A DNA stretch of 64,000 nt from Sinorhizobium sp. B11 (lineage in GTDB: Bacteria; Pseudomonadota; Alphaproteobacteria; Rhizobiales; Rhizobiaceae): the NCBI GenBank assembly GCA_039725955.1, contig CP091034.1:1612001-1676000 (forward strand). Direction: 5' to 3'. This document shows positions 52,940 through 61,166 of this stretch, piece by piece. Every line of letters begins with the position of its first letter. Position 1 is the first letter of the stretch. Under the pieces are notes generated by a model, which was not told the DNA's origin, ran no database searches, and saw only the letters and a list, made by a program, of their open reading frames with translations. The position numbers and the translations under genes were made by a program.

Positions 52940-53518
52940 ATGGCTGACAGGATTTCATCGAATGGCTTCACCGACATTGAAGAGTTGTCGGCGGAACCGG
53001 TTGACCTCGTTGAAATCACCGGCGTGGTGAAATGGTTCGACGTGGCCAAGGGCTTTGGCTTCATCGTACCAGACAATGGCATGCAGGATGTACTGCTGCA
53101 CGTGACCTGCCTGCGCCGCGATGGCTACCAGACCATCCTTGAGGGCACCCGCATCGTCGCGCTCATCCAGCGTCGCGAACGTGGCTACCAGGCTTTCAAG
53201 ATCCTTTCCATGGATCAATCGACTGCGGTCCATCCGTCGCAGCTGCCGCCGGTTCGCACCCACGTGCAGGTCACGGCAACGAGCGGCCTCGAGCGCGCTC
53301 TGGTGAAGTGGTTCAACCGCACCAAGGGCTTCGGCTTCCTGACCCGCGGTGAGGGTACGGAAGACATCTTCGTGCATATGGAAACGCTGCGCCGCTTCGG
53401 CCTGACCGAACTGCGCCCCGGCCAGGTGGTGCTCGTGCGTTTCGGCGACGGCGAGAAGGGCCTGATGGCCGCCGAGATCCATCCTGACGTTCCGAGCCCG
53501 GTTGGCCGGTCTCACTGA
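52940..53518 (+). CDS. Double cold-shock domain protein
   Basis: A 192-residue protein with two cold-shock domains. The first is near residues 25-90 (GVVKWFDVAKGFGFIVPDNG) and the second at 116-180 (ALVKWFNRTKGFGFLTRGEG, DIFVHMETLRRFG). RNP-like aromatic motifs are intact in both. The two-domain form is characteristic of Rhizobiales. It binds single-stranded nucleic acid and probably melts RNA structure. Its stop overlaps the start of the DUF192 gene (TGATG). Confidence 0.95.
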   Translation: MADRISSNGFTDIEELSAEPVDLVEITGVVKWFDVAKGFGFIVPDNGMQDVLLHVTCLRRDGYQTILEGTRIVALIQRRERGYQAFKILSMDQSTAVHPSQLPPVRTHVQVTATSGLERALVKWFNRTKGFGFLTRGEGTEDIFVHMETLRRFGLTELRPGQVVLVRFGDGEKGLMAAEIHPDVPSPVGRSH

Positions 53519-54006
53519 TGCGCAGCCTGTTTTCTGTTGAGATGATGAGAAGCGCCTTCTTGGCGCTTTTTTTCATCGCCGCCCTGCCGGCATTCGCGCA
53601 GCAGGACATGCGCTTCGACAAAGAACCGCTGATCATCCAGACGACCGCCGGCAAGATGCTGCACTTCACCGTGGAGATCGCCGCCACCGGCGAGCAGCGC
53701 GCCTACGGCCTGATGTTCCGCAAGTCGATGGCCGAAAACGCCGGCATGATCTTCGATTTCGGCGTATCGCGGCGTGTGACCATGTGGATGGAAAATACCG
53801 TCCTGCCCCTCGACATGCTGTTTGCAGACGACAGGGGCGTGATCACCCATATCAAGGAAGACGCCACGCCTTATTCCCGCGACATCATCGATTCGATGGG
53901 GGAGGTCCGCTATGTGGTCGAGGTGAACGCCGGCGTCGCCCGCAAGCTCAATATCCGCCCCGGCGATCGCCTCGTCAGCGCCACGATAACGAAAAAGGCG
54001 AAGTAA
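53518..54006 (+). CDS. DUF192 secreted protein
   Basis: A 162-residue protein with an N-terminal signal peptide (about 25 residues, ending AFAQQ) and the DUF192 core AYGLMFRKSMAENAGMIFDF, VTMWMENTVLPLDMLF and VVEVNAGVARKLNI. DUF192 proteins are small exported beta-proteins of unknown role. Coupled by overlap to the double cold-shock gene, a pairing I recall as conserved in alphaproteobacteria. Confidence 0.92.
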   Translation: MRSLFSVEMMRSAFLALFFIAALPAFAQQDMRFDKEPLIIQTTAGKMLHFTVEIAATGEQRAYGLMFRKSMAENAGMIFDFGVSRRVTMWMENTVLPLDMLFADDRGVITHIKEDATPYSRDIIDSMGEVRYVVEVNAGVARKLNIRPGDRLVSATITKKAK

Positions 54007-54089
54007 GCCTGTGAAATCTGCCGGGTCCGGTGGATTTATGGGGTTGCTAGGGCAGGGGGAAGCGTGTATTCCCGCTGCCATCAACGGCT

Positions 54090-54166
<77 letters not shown>

Positions 54167-54322
54167 TTATTCTCCCAATATTTTCCGCAATTTGAGTCAG
54201 TCTCGCATCTGACCGATGCCTTATGGGTATAGGCCCGATCTTTGGCTCGCGAGTTCGCAATTGGGAAGATGGTGACGATGTCATCGATGTCGCGAAGCAC
54301 GCCTATCCAGGCGTGCCGTGAT

Positions 54323-54433
54323 TCAGCCCTGAGCAAGCAGGCCGACATACTGAGCATAGCTGATCACTGCATAAAAAAACGCAGTGATGGTAGCACCGAT
54401 CATGATGGCATGAAATTCTGCAGAGGTTCTCAT
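54323..54433 (-). CDS. Possible 36-residue membrane protein
   Basis: ATG at 54433 opens a frame of 36 residues (MRTSAEFHAIMIGATITAFF..., ends GLLAQG) that is a single hydrophobic helix. The ribosome-binding site is weak. An 8-bp hairpin (ATCACTGC/GCAGTGAT) lies inside it. Too short for confidence, but the hydrophobic profile is not expected by chance. Confidence 0.35.
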   Translation of the reverse strand: MRTSAEFHAIMIGATITAFFYAVISYAQYVGLLAQG

Positions 54434-54800
54434 AGCTCGCACCCGTGTCACAACGGTTGGTAGGCACCCTAGTCGCCTCCGCCGGTCATAACAATTAGAA
54501 AGCGATCAAAACATGCAACAATCCGAAACATATCGGATCGTGTGACAAGATTGCCCGCTTATCCACACCCGGCTGCGAACAAGGGCTGCGCTCAAGCGCT
54601 CAATCCAATAAACGCGCCACGAGACATTCGGTTTCGTTGCTCAGTCACTGCAGTGGCAAAGGCGCTTTTCCCTTGAAAAAACGGGGATTCGCGGATAAGC
54701 AAAATTCACTTCTTCCTGCCATCTTCGGTGTGGAAGCGGCCTGTCCCTTGGCCGAGTTATGAAAGGCGGGAAATGCCCGCATATCGGAGGCGCCGCAGTC
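54434..54800. other. Intergenic region without a supported gene
   Basis: 367 bases, AT-richer than the flanks. It holds a small inverted repeat (ATCCGA/TCGGAT, 54521-54538) and the upstream region of the NDUFS4-like gene. No ORF, RNA gene or repeat family recognised. Confidence 0.4.
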
Positions 54801-55106
54801 ATGTCTGCTAAGATCTATCGTCCGGCCAAGACCGCAATGCAGTCCGGTAAGGCCAAGACCCACCTCTGGGTGCTGGAATTCGATCAGGAGCAGCCGCGCA
54901 AGATCGACCCGATCATGGGCTACACATCTTCAGGCGACATGCGCCAGCAGGTGAAGCTGACCTTCGAAACGCAGGAACTCGCCGAAGCCTACGCCAAGCG
55001 CAACGGCGTCGAATATCGTGTCATCCCGCCGAAGGATCCTGTTCGCCAGGTGGTCGCTTACCCGGATAATTTCCGCTATACCCGCACGCAGCCCTGGACG
55101 CACTGA
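54801..55106 (+). CDS. Complex I accessory subunit NDUFS4 homologue
   Basis: A 101-residue protein of the ETC complex I subunit (NDUFS4) family: KIYRPAKTAMQSGKAKTHLWVLEFDQE, GYTSSGDMRQQVKLTFETQELAEAYAKRNG and the closing PDNFRYTRTQPWTH. This subunit stabilises the peripheral arm of NADH dehydrogenase in mitochondria and alphaproteobacteria. CGGAGG lies upstream; the ATG at 54801 gives the standard MSAKIYRP start. It sits alone between tRNA-Pro and tRNA-Arg, far from any nuo operon. Confidence 0.93.
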   Translation: MSAKIYRPAKTAMQSGKAKTHLWVLEFDQEQPRKIDPIMGYTSSGDMRQQVKLTFETQELAEAYAKRNGVEYRVIPPKDPVRQVVAYPDNFRYTRTQPWTH

Positions 55107-55160
55107 TCCGTCCGAGGTTCAGGAACAGAAATGCTGGTGCCGTTCGTGGCGGCATCCAGA

Positions 55161-55237
55161 GGCCCCTTAGCTCAACTGGATAGAGCAGCTGCCTTCTAAG
55201 CAGCAGGTCGCAGGTTCGAGTCCTGCAGGGGTCGCCA
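55161..55237 (+). tRNA. tRNA-Arg(UCU)
   Basis: Cloverleaf with acceptor GGCCCCT/AGGGGTC, anticodon loop CTTCTAA (anticodon TCT) in a GCTGC/GCAGC stem, T arm GCAGGTTCGAGTCCTGC, discriminator G and encoded CCA. Genes downstream of it are small and variable, so it could mark an old integration site, but I found no second copy of its 3' end. Confidence 0.94.
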
Positions 55238-55635
55238 TCTTTTCAATAGCTTAGCAGACCACTTTTCTTGACTGTTCGCTTTGGGGTAACAGCAGCAGCA
55301 AGCAATGCTTTTGCAATCTCGACGCCAGAGCCATCGAAGGCTTCAGGGTATGGCAGGAGACAAAAGACAGACCGTCATCTCGCGCTGAGATGAAGAGGCT
55401 CTTCCAGCGCGCCGCGCCGTTGCACCTGAAGCCAGGGGCACCGCCGAATTGTCACCCATCCCGAACCTCCACCCAGAAATGCAATCAAAAATTGCATTGC
55501 TTGCTGCAGATGTCGAGCGCCCTGGGTCACATCACGCGAAAATTTTCAGCCGATCAGAAGGCAGGACCATGACAGGCAGACGTACCGAGGCGGGCTTCGT
55601 CGTAGCCGCGATTGGTGGTGGCCGGCATGAAAGCG
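55238..55635. other. Intergenic region without a supported gene
   Basis: 398 bases following tRNA-Arg. Open frames here overlap the antisense of the secreted protein gene and have no ribosome-binding site. No integrase, repeat or RNA gene was seen. Confidence 0.4.
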
Positions 55636-55962
55636 TTACCGCGGTTGGCTCGTGCGCCGCTGGTCGACGATACGACCATCTCTTTGACGTATGCTGATCT
55701 CGTAGCTCACCCCGCGGCGGACTCCGCGATAGGTAAAGTACCTGCCGCGGCAATTAACCTGACGGACGCCGCGAAAGCCTCGCGTACGAAGCAGCCGCGC
55801 ACCCTGAGGGCAGGATATACCTCGTCCGTGGTTTAGGCTGGTGCCGGAGCCGACGATAACCTGAGCGCTCGCTACTCGGGGAACCGCGACCGGTGAGACA
55901 AAGGAAGCCAGAGCAAGCGTACATGAGAGAAGCGAAGATCCAAGAAGAGACTTGATACTCAT
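55636..55962 (-). CDS. Small secreted hypothetical protein
   Basis: A 108-residue protein with a signal peptide (MSIKSLLGSSLLSCTLALAS..., cleaved near ASAQ, about residue 36). The mature part is short, very Arg/Gly-rich and contains CPQGARLLRTRGFRGVRQVNC, two cysteines that could form a disulfide, followed by SYEISIRQRDGRI. GGAGGTTG lies 3 bases before the ATG at 55962; a longer upstream frame is unlikely. No family recognised. Confidence 0.7.
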   Translation of the reverse strand: MSIKSLLGSSLLSCTLALASFVSPVAVPRVASAQVIVGSGTSLNHGRGISCPQGARLLRTRGFRGVRQVNCRGRYFTYRGVRRGVSYEISIRQRDGRIVDQRRTSQPR

Positions 55963-56115
55963 AATCAACCTCCGGGTTAGCCGCGAAAAAATCAGGCTAT
56001 GAGAAGGTCGCCTAAGTTGTGAGTCAATACAAGATGTGAAGGTCATGCGGTCGTGTGGCTGCCTGGGGCGTGATCCTGTTCGAGCCGTTTTGCACCACTA
56101 TAGGCCACCCCTGCG

Positions 56116-56241
56116 CTACGGAACGGGCTGACCCGGCGTGAAAAGCACCAGATACGCCACTGCGACAATGATCGCGATGACGAAAATCGTCAGCACGAAC
56201 TTGATCATGCCCTTGCTGGCTTTTTGCTCTGTGTTGATCAT
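56116..56241 (-). CDS. 41-residue single-helix membrane protein
   Basis: MINTEQKASKGMIKFVLTIF... continues into one membrane helix (FVLTIFVIAIIVAVAYLVLF) and ends TPGQPVP. The start ATG at 56241 has no strong ribosome-binding site. The positive N-terminus and single helix are consistent with a small inner-membrane protein with the C-terminus outside. Confidence 0.5.
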   Translation of the reverse strand: MINTEQKASKGMIKFVLTIFVIAIIVAVAYLVLFTPGQPVP

Positions 56242-56400
56242 GCACTAGCAACAAGCTTGGTACGAAAAAGGTTCCGGGCGATGGCGCGGATAAGCAGCAA
56301 TCCGCGCGATAGAAGAAGTGTGTCATTTCTATTGGCAAATCTCAGATTGTGCGCTTCCTTATTGAGCCAGGGGAACGCCAATTGAACGAGAGGGGCCAAT

Positions 56401-56931
56401 ATGAGCGAACCGCAAATCTTATCACCGATTGCCGTGCCGGCGTCGAAACTAACGCCAGATCAGATTGGTTACGATGAGCAAGAAGACCGGCTTCTGCGGA
56501 TCATCTCTGAATCTCTCGACTACTACCGCAAGCAAATCGAAAAAGCAGGAAAGTGGCATCGTAGACTGACCGTTTCCACGATGGTTCTGTCTCTTTTAGC
56601 GCCGGTTTTCGTTGCAGGGTCCGCGGCGGCGGATGCGCTAAAAATCCCGGGCGCAGCGCTCGGAGTAATCGGTGTGCTGATAACGCTCGCAATTGCAATT
56701 ATAGAGGGTGTGAAGCAGATCTATAAATTTGGGGATCAGTGGTCGTCGGCCTACACCGCGAAGTTGGCTATCAGGCGAGCGCGTGATGAATACAAGTTCA
56801 ACCGAATTGGTCTCGTGCCAGGTGATGATGCTTGGAAGCAAAACTACCATTCGCTTCGGGCGGCTTACGAGAGCGCTTCAAACGCGCAGACGCAGGATTT
56901 TTTCAAGACTTTGCAGCAACCCGACAAATAG
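56401..56931 (+). CDS. SLATT/DUF4231-type membrane protein
   Basis: A 176-residue protein with a helical N-terminus, two membrane helices (about residues 60-78 and 84-103, LSLLAPVFVAGSAAADA and GVIGVLITLAIAIIEGV) and a C-terminal helical domain (WSSAYTAKLAIRRARDEYKFN ... ESASNAQTQDFF). This is the SLATT layout. SLATT proteins have been proposed as membrane effectors in nucleotide-activated conflict systems. No nucleotide cyclase or sensor gene is adjacent, so a defence role here is speculative. GAGGGG precedes the ATG. Confidence 0.75.
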   Translation: MSEPQILSPIAVPASKLTPDQIGYDEQEDRLLRIISESLDYYRKQIEKAGKWHRRLTVSTMVLSLLAPVFVAGSAAADALKIPGAALGVIGVLITLAIAIIEGVKQIYKFGDQWSSAYTAKLAIRRARDEYKFNRIGLVPGDDAWKQNYHSLRAAYESASNAQTQDFFKTLQQPDK

Positions 56932-56962
56932 AGGATTGCTTATCACTGGGGCCGGGCAATGT

Positions 56963-57271
56963 TTGCCGCGTGCATATCCGCCAGATCTGGAACGGATGAT
57001 CCGCCGTGTCTGCTTCAAGCGCGGTTTCGAAAACCGCCAGTGGCTCGCCGATCGGCTTGAGCTTCACTATTCGAAAATCGCGATCGGACCGCGTCTTGAG
57101 CGCGCTAAGGAAGTGCGTATGATCGGTGACGTCGAGGAGAGCGTCGAGAACGGCGAATTCGATCCGAAGAAGCCGCTCAAGAAGTCCGCGCCATACCTGA
57201 AGCTGATCGCCCGGTACAACAAGGCCGGCCGCGCGACCTCAGTCGAATGCGCGGCCGGCCTTGTTTTTTAA
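56963..57271 (+). CDS. Hypothetical protein ending inside its terminator
   Basis: A frame of about 102 residues with coding-like composition: PPDLERMIRRVCFKRGFENRQWLADRLELHYSKIAIGPRLERAKEV, then GEFDPKKPLKKSAPYLKLIARYN. Start is uncertain (TTG 56963 preferred, ATG 56996 possible). The last 15 codons lie within a 14-bp terminator stem and the stop TAA falls in its T-run, suggesting the original stop has been lost or the terminator has moved in. I do not recognise the family. Confidence 0.6.
   Translation: MPRAYPPDLERMIRRVCFKRGFENRQWLADRLELHYSKIAIGPRLERAKEVRMIGDVEESVENGEFDPKKPLKKSAPYLKLIARYNKAGRATSVECAAGLVF
57221..57270 (+). terminator. Strong intrinsic terminator
   Basis: Perfect 14-bp stem (AAGGCCGGCCGCGC / GCGCGGCCGGCCTT), 14-nt loop, then GTTTTTT. 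It overlaps the 3' end of the preceding ORF. Confidence 0.88.
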
Positions 57272-57285
57272 GCCTTTTCGCCGTC

Positions 57286-57810
57286 TCAGCTGCCAGGCGT
57301 CAACGTCATGGAAGTGCCGGTTGCAGCCACATTGATGCCGAGCTGGCCGGTGACGCTGATGACCTGAAGATGGATCGAGCCGGACGTACCGCCGAAGAGA
57401 ACGTTGGTGCCGATGCCGCCAACCAGCGTCGCTTCAGCGGTTGCGCCCTGGTAGAGGCCGGCCAACGAGCCGCGATGGTAGCCGGCGGTCGGGGCGAAGA
57501 CAGCCCAAAGGAGGCGGCCGCGCGTCGTGAAACCAAGGTCGACGCCGAATTTGCGCAATGCGCCGCTATAGTGCTCCGGCGCTTCGGCATTGCTTGTCGG
57601 CTGGAAGACGCAATCGATCTGTTTGGAGGAGCCGAGCAGGTAGCCGACGCCGCCGCCGATATCGCAGCTGAGGTAGCCGATCTTTACGCCCCCGCTGACA
57701 TCCGGTTCGACAGCCGGGCTTGCCCGTACCATGTCCGCGGCGCTGGCGCCCATGGCGAAGGTCTGAAGCAGTGCGGCTGTAGCGATTGTGGTTGCGAGTA
57801 TCTTTTTCAT
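57286..57810 (-). CDS. DUF992 secreted protein
   Basis: A 174-residue protein with a signal peptide (MKKILATTIATAALLQTFAMGASA, about residue 24) and the DUF992 core VKIGYLSCDIGGGVGYLLGSSKQIDCVFQ, YSGALRKFGVDLGFTTRGRLLWAVFAPT and the glycine-rich end GGIGTNVLFGG. DUF992 is an exported family common in Rhizobiales and has no known function. Converges with the preceding gene. Confidence 0.9.
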   Translation of the reverse strand: MKKILATTIATAALLQTFAMGASAADMVRASPAVEPDVSGGVKIGYLSCDIGGGVGYLLGSSKQIDCVFQPTSNAEAPEHYSGALRKFGVDLGFTTRGRLLWAVFAPTAGYHRGSLAGLYQGATAEATLVGGIGTNVLFGGTSGSIHLQVISVTGQLGINVAATGTSMTLTPGS

Positions 57811-57998
57811 CTCAATCTCCTATGGATATCGCAGGAAGGATATAGCGTCGGCTTTGTCATAACCAAGGCAGGAAAGTCTTTGCTGTTATTTTGGTTCCAG
57901 GAGCTGACTATGCCAAGCTGTCGCGGTCGTCTTTTAGGGAACCCTATTGGCCCGCATCGGTTGTCCAGATGTCCATTTTTCAAGCGATGGAGATTAGG

Positions 57999-58172
57999 AT
58001 GAGTAAGACCAATGCAGACGATATCCGCAAGCGAACAGAGCGGCAGGTAGAGAATACCAGTGCCGGAGGACATCTTGGCGGAACTTATTTCGGCCAGCAG
58101 CCTGATGGCAAAACGGCTTCTTCCAGCAGCACAGAAGCGCGCAAGTCCCGCCCGAATGACGGTAGCAACTGA
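57999..58172 (+). CDS. 57-residue hydrophilic hypothetical protein
   Basis: MSKTNADDIRKRTERQVENT... a short, highly charged, Gly/Ser-rich protein with no membrane segment and no cysteine. GGAG lies 6 bases before the ATG at 57999; an in-frame upstream extension has no ribosome-binding site. Composition resembles small stress-induced or disordered proteins. Family not recognised. Confidence 0.6.
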   Translation: MSKTNADDIRKRTERQVENTSAGGHLGGTYFGQQPDGKTASSSSTEARKSRPNDGSN

Positions 58173-58447
58173 CATAAAGGGACAACTGCGAGCATCGCGG
58201 CCGGCTGGAAAGGCCGGTCGCCCCTCATCCGAAAGGTGTATGTGTCTCATTGTGAAACAGGCTATGAGATTAATTTTAGAGGTCCCTAACTATTCCGCCT
58301 TTCCAGATGCTTGCCTGAAACATTCACAACCTTACGGCGTTTAATTCGAACGGGTTACGTCCACTTACGGCTGGCTCGCTCGATCGAAGGTACGCGCGTT
58401 CCTCGGTTTATCGCCGGAACTATCCGGCTCAAAAAACGGAGGAAGTC

Positions 58448-59167
58448 ATGAAGTGCATTTCTCAAAGACGGTCGCTTGCGCTTTTCGCCTCGGCCTGCAT
58501 TGCCCTGTCACTGCCTGCCGCTGCTGCGCGAGCGCTCGATCTCGGTGTTTCCGCAAATGTTGGAGGAATCAGTGCTGATGTCGGCGCGTCAACGAGTTCG
58601 CGTGGGCTGGATGCCAACGCGAACGCCTCCGCCGGCGGCGCCAACGGCGTCAATGCGGATGCCAACGCCTCCCTCGGCGGTAGCAGCGTTGCCAACGCTG
58701 ACGTAGACGCGACAGTCGGTGGCAGCCGCGGGGTTGCAGCCCACGTGGATGCGGACGTCGGTGGTCGGGATGGCATCGACGCCAATGTCAATCTCGGTGC
58801 CGGCGGAAGCAATGGACTGAACGCTGACGTCAAAGCCCGCGCGCTCGGGCGCTCGGGGACGGGTGCAAACGTCAATGCCCGACTCGGCGGTGGAGGTGAA
58901 ACAGGGTCTACGCTTTTCGGCCCGAACGGGTTGAATCTCGGTCTTGGACTCGGCGGTGCCGGTGCAGCCTCAGGCGCCGGTAATGGCAGTGGCACAGGCG
59001 CAGGGAGCGGCAGCACCCAGTCGGCTATCGTTCAGCGCTTTCGTGAAATGCCGGTCAATGACCAGCGTAAGCTGCTGATCCGTTGCCGGGATATATCTGT
59101 CTCCAGCGGCTATGATTCCGGCCTTGCAGGGCTTTGCGGCCTGCTGCGCTCCACGGCCTCCCGCTAG
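58448..59167 (+). CDS. Secreted Gly/Ala/Asn repeat protein
   Basis: A 239-residue protein with a signal peptide (cleaved near ARA, about residue 29). Residues 55-152 are seven tandem 14-residue repeats with the pattern (N/D)A(N/D)V(N/D)A-x-x-GG-x-x-G-(V/L/I). A Gly-rich low-complexity stretch and a short C-terminal domain with two Cys (LIRCRDISVSSGYDSGLAGLCGLL) follow. Regular short repeats of this kind may fold as a beta-solenoid. GGAGG precedes the ATG. I do not recognise a named family and can only infer that it is exported. Confidence 0.8.
   Translation: MKCISQRRSLALFASACIALSLPAAAARALDLGVSANVGGISADVGASTSSRGLDANANASAGGANGVNADANASLGGSSVANADVDATVGGSRGVAAHVDADVGGRDGIDANVNLGAGGSNGLNADVKARALGRSGTGANVNARLGGGGETGSTLFGPNGLNLGLGLGGAGAASGAGNGSGTGAGSGSTQSAIVQRFREMPVNDQRKLLIRCRDISVSSGYDSGLAGLCGLLRSTASR
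58610..58903 (+). repeat. Seven 42-bp in-frame repeats
   Basis: The DNA encoding residues 55-152 of the secreted protein is seven back-to-back 42-bp units. Units differ at many codon positions, so the array is old or selected at protein level instead of recently expanded. Confidence 0.75.
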
Positions 59168-59176
59168 AATGCACGA

Positions 59177-59208
59177 AAAACCCGCCGGCACGTTAACCGG
59201 CGGGTTTT
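59177..59208. terminator. Bidirectional intrinsic terminator
   Basis: AAAACCCGCCGG / CCGGCGGGTTTT, perfect 12-bp arms and an 8-nt loop, between the secreted repeat protein and the convergent aapP. Works in both directions. Confidence 0.88.
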
Positions 59209-59230
59209 ACACAATTTCAGATCGGTCCTG

Positions 59231-60004
59231 TTAATGCAGGATCTGGCTGAGGAACAGCTTGGTGCGCTCGTGCTGCGGATTGTCGAAGAATTCGGCCGGT
59301 GAATTCTGCTCGACGATCTGGCCCTGGTCCATGAAGATCACGCGGTTCGCAACCTGACGCGCAAAACCCATTTCGTGGGTGACGCAGAGCATGGTCATGC
59401 CTTCTTCGGCAAGGCCCACCATCGTATCCAGCACTTCCTTGATCATTTCCGGATCGAGGGCCGAGGTCGGCTCGTCGAACAGCATGATCTTCGGGTTCAT
59501 GCAGAGCGAGCGGGCAATCGCCACGCGCTGCTGCTGGCCGCCCGAAAGCTGACCCGGATATTTGTTGGCCTGCTCGGGGATCTTGACGCGCCTCAGGAAG
59601 TGCATGGCGATTTCTTCGGCCTGCTTCTTCGGCATCTTGCGCACCCAGATCGGCGCCAGTGTGCAATTTTCCAGGATCGTCAGATGCGGGAAGAGGTTGA
59701 AGTGCTGGAACACCATGCCCACTTCGCGGCGCACTTCGTCGATTTTCTTGAGGTCGTTGGTCAGCTCGGTCCCATCGACGATGATCTGACCCTTCTGGTG
59801 TTCTTCCAGACGGTTGATACAGCGGATCATCGTCGACTTGCCGGAACCGGAAGGGCCGGCGATGACGATGCGCTCGCCGCGCATGACCTTGAGGTTGATA
59901 TCGCGAAGAACGTGGAAGTCACCGTACCATTTGTTCATATTGATGATCTCGACGGCAACATCGGTCGCCGACACGGTCATCTTTTTTGATTGGGCTTCTG
60001 CCAT
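59231..60004 (-). CDS. aapP: General L-amino acid ABC transporter, ATP-binding protein
   Basis: A 257-residue ABC ATPase. Walker A GPSGSGKST is at residues 50-58, the signature LSGGQQQRVAIARSL near 157, and Walker B IMLFDEPTSALDPE beyond. AapP powers uptake of many L-amino acids in Rhizobium, where the Aap system also carries efflux and is important for symbiosis. It is the last gene of aapJQMP and is 15 bases downstream of aapM. Ends at a bidirectional terminator. Confidence 0.96.
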   Translation of the reverse strand: MAEAQSKKMTVSATDVAVEIINMNKWYGDFHVLRDINLKVMRGERIVIAGPSGSGKSTMIRCINRLEEHQKGQIIVDGTELTNDLKKIDEVRREVGMVFQHFNLFPHLTILENCTLAPIWVRKMPKKQAEEIAMHFLRRVKIPEQANKYPGQLSGGQQQRVAIARSLCMNPKIMLFDEPTSALDPEMIKEVLDTMVGLAEEGMTMLCVTHEMGFARQVANRVIFMDQGQIVEQNSPAEFFDNPQHERTKLFLSQILH

Positions 60005-60019
60005 TGCTTGTTCCTCTTT

Positions 60020-61165
60020 TTATCGTTTGTGGCCGGTGTCGAGATGACGTTCCATGAATGCTGAATAGCGTGACATGCCGAAGCAGAAAAGCCAGAAGGT
60101 GAAGCCGGCGAAAATCAGCCCGGACAGCGGCGTTACGGCGGTTGCCCAATTGGCGTCGGTGAAGTTGAGGCGAACGATGCCAAGCAGATCGAACATGCTG
60201 ATGATCGATACCAGTGACGTATCCTTGAACATGCCGATGAAGGTGTTGACGATGCCGGGGATCACCAGCTTGATCGCCTGCGGTATGATGATCAGCCGCA
60301 TCTTCTGCCAGTAGCCAAGGCCGAGTGAATCGGCGCCCTCGAACTGGCCCTTCGGGATTGCCTGCAGGCCGCCGCGAATGACCTCGGCCATATAGGCGGA
60401 GGCAAAGATCGATACACCCACGATCGCGCGCAGCAGTTTGTCCACTGTCCAGCCTGCCGGCAGGAAGAGCGGCAGCACGACGCTTGCCATGAAGAGCACC
60501 GTGATCAGCGGCACTCCACGCACGACCTCTATGAAAATGATGCTCACCATGCGGATGACAGGCATATGCGAGCGCCTGCCGAGAGCCAGGAGAATGCCGA
60601 CCGGGAAGGAGACGACGATGCCGACAAACGAGAGCACCAGCGTCACCATCAGTCCGCCCCAGAGCGGCGTGTCGACGACCTCGAGGCCGAACCCGCCGTA
60701 CAGCAGGACGAAGGAGATGACCGGCAGCACGATGAAGAGCAGGATCGCATTCAGGCCTTTGCGCGGCACTGATGGAATAAGCATCGGCACGAGCAAGAGC
60801 ACGAAGAGAATGCCGACCAGCGTCGGGCGCCAGCGCTCGTCGAGCGGGTAGCGCCCGTAGATGAACTGGTCGAACTTGGCATTGACAAAGGCCCAGCAGG
60901 CACCGCTCCACCCGTCCGGCTGAATGCCGCCCTGAACTGTCGTGGCACAGAAGGTGCGGTCCGGGCCTGTCCAGACCGCCTGTACGAACAGCCAGTCGAT
61001 GGCATGCGGCAAGGCCCAGGCGAGGAAGGTCACTGCCAGAAGGGTGAGGACGATATCCTTGGGTGTCGCAAGCAGGTTGCGGCGTATCCAGGCTCCGGCG
61101 CCCTTTTCTCCGGATGGCGGCGGCTCCTGCGCCAGCATGGTGGTTCTGACAAAACTATTGCTCAT
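60020..61165 (-). CDS. aapM: General L-amino acid ABC transporter, permease
   Basis: A 381-residue inner-membrane permease with an extended N-terminal part typical of AapM, about eight hydrophobic helices, and the coupling loop EVIRGGLQAIPKGQFEGADSLGLG near residue 270. GGAGAGGTAAG precedes the ATG at 61165, so the longer frame at the N-terminus is not used. It pairs with AapQ to form the membrane channel and starts one base after the aapQ stop. Confidence 0.95.
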   Translation of the reverse strand: MSNSFVRTTMLAQEPPPSGEKGAGAWIRRNLLATPKDIVLTLLAVTFLAWALPHAIDWLFVQAVWTGPDRTFCATTVQGGIQPDGWSGACWAFVNAKFDQFIYGRYPLDERWRPTLVGILFVLLLVPMLIPSVPRKGLNAILLFIVLPVISFVLLYGGFGLEVVDTPLWGGLMVTLVLSFVGIVVSFPVGILLALGRRSHMPVIRMVSIIFIEVVRGVPLITVLFMASVVLPLFLPAGWTVDKLLRAIVGVSIFASAYMAEVIRGGLQAIPKGQFEGADSLGLGYWQKMRLIIIPQAIKLVIPGIVNTFIGMFKDTSLVSIISMFDLLGIVRLNFTDANWATAVTPLSGLIFAGFTFWLFCFGMSRYSAFMERHLDTGHKR

Positions 61166-61166
61166 C

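Noticed and set aside
54242..54463. 73-codon plus-strand open frame after tRNA-Pro
   Set aside because: Composition is not coding-like and it overlaps a better candidate on the other strand; no ribosome-binding site.
55161..55237. tRNA-Arg as an attachment site of an integrated island
   Set aside because: No integrase and no repeat of the tRNA 3' end downstream were found within the window; the small genes nearby are only suggestive.
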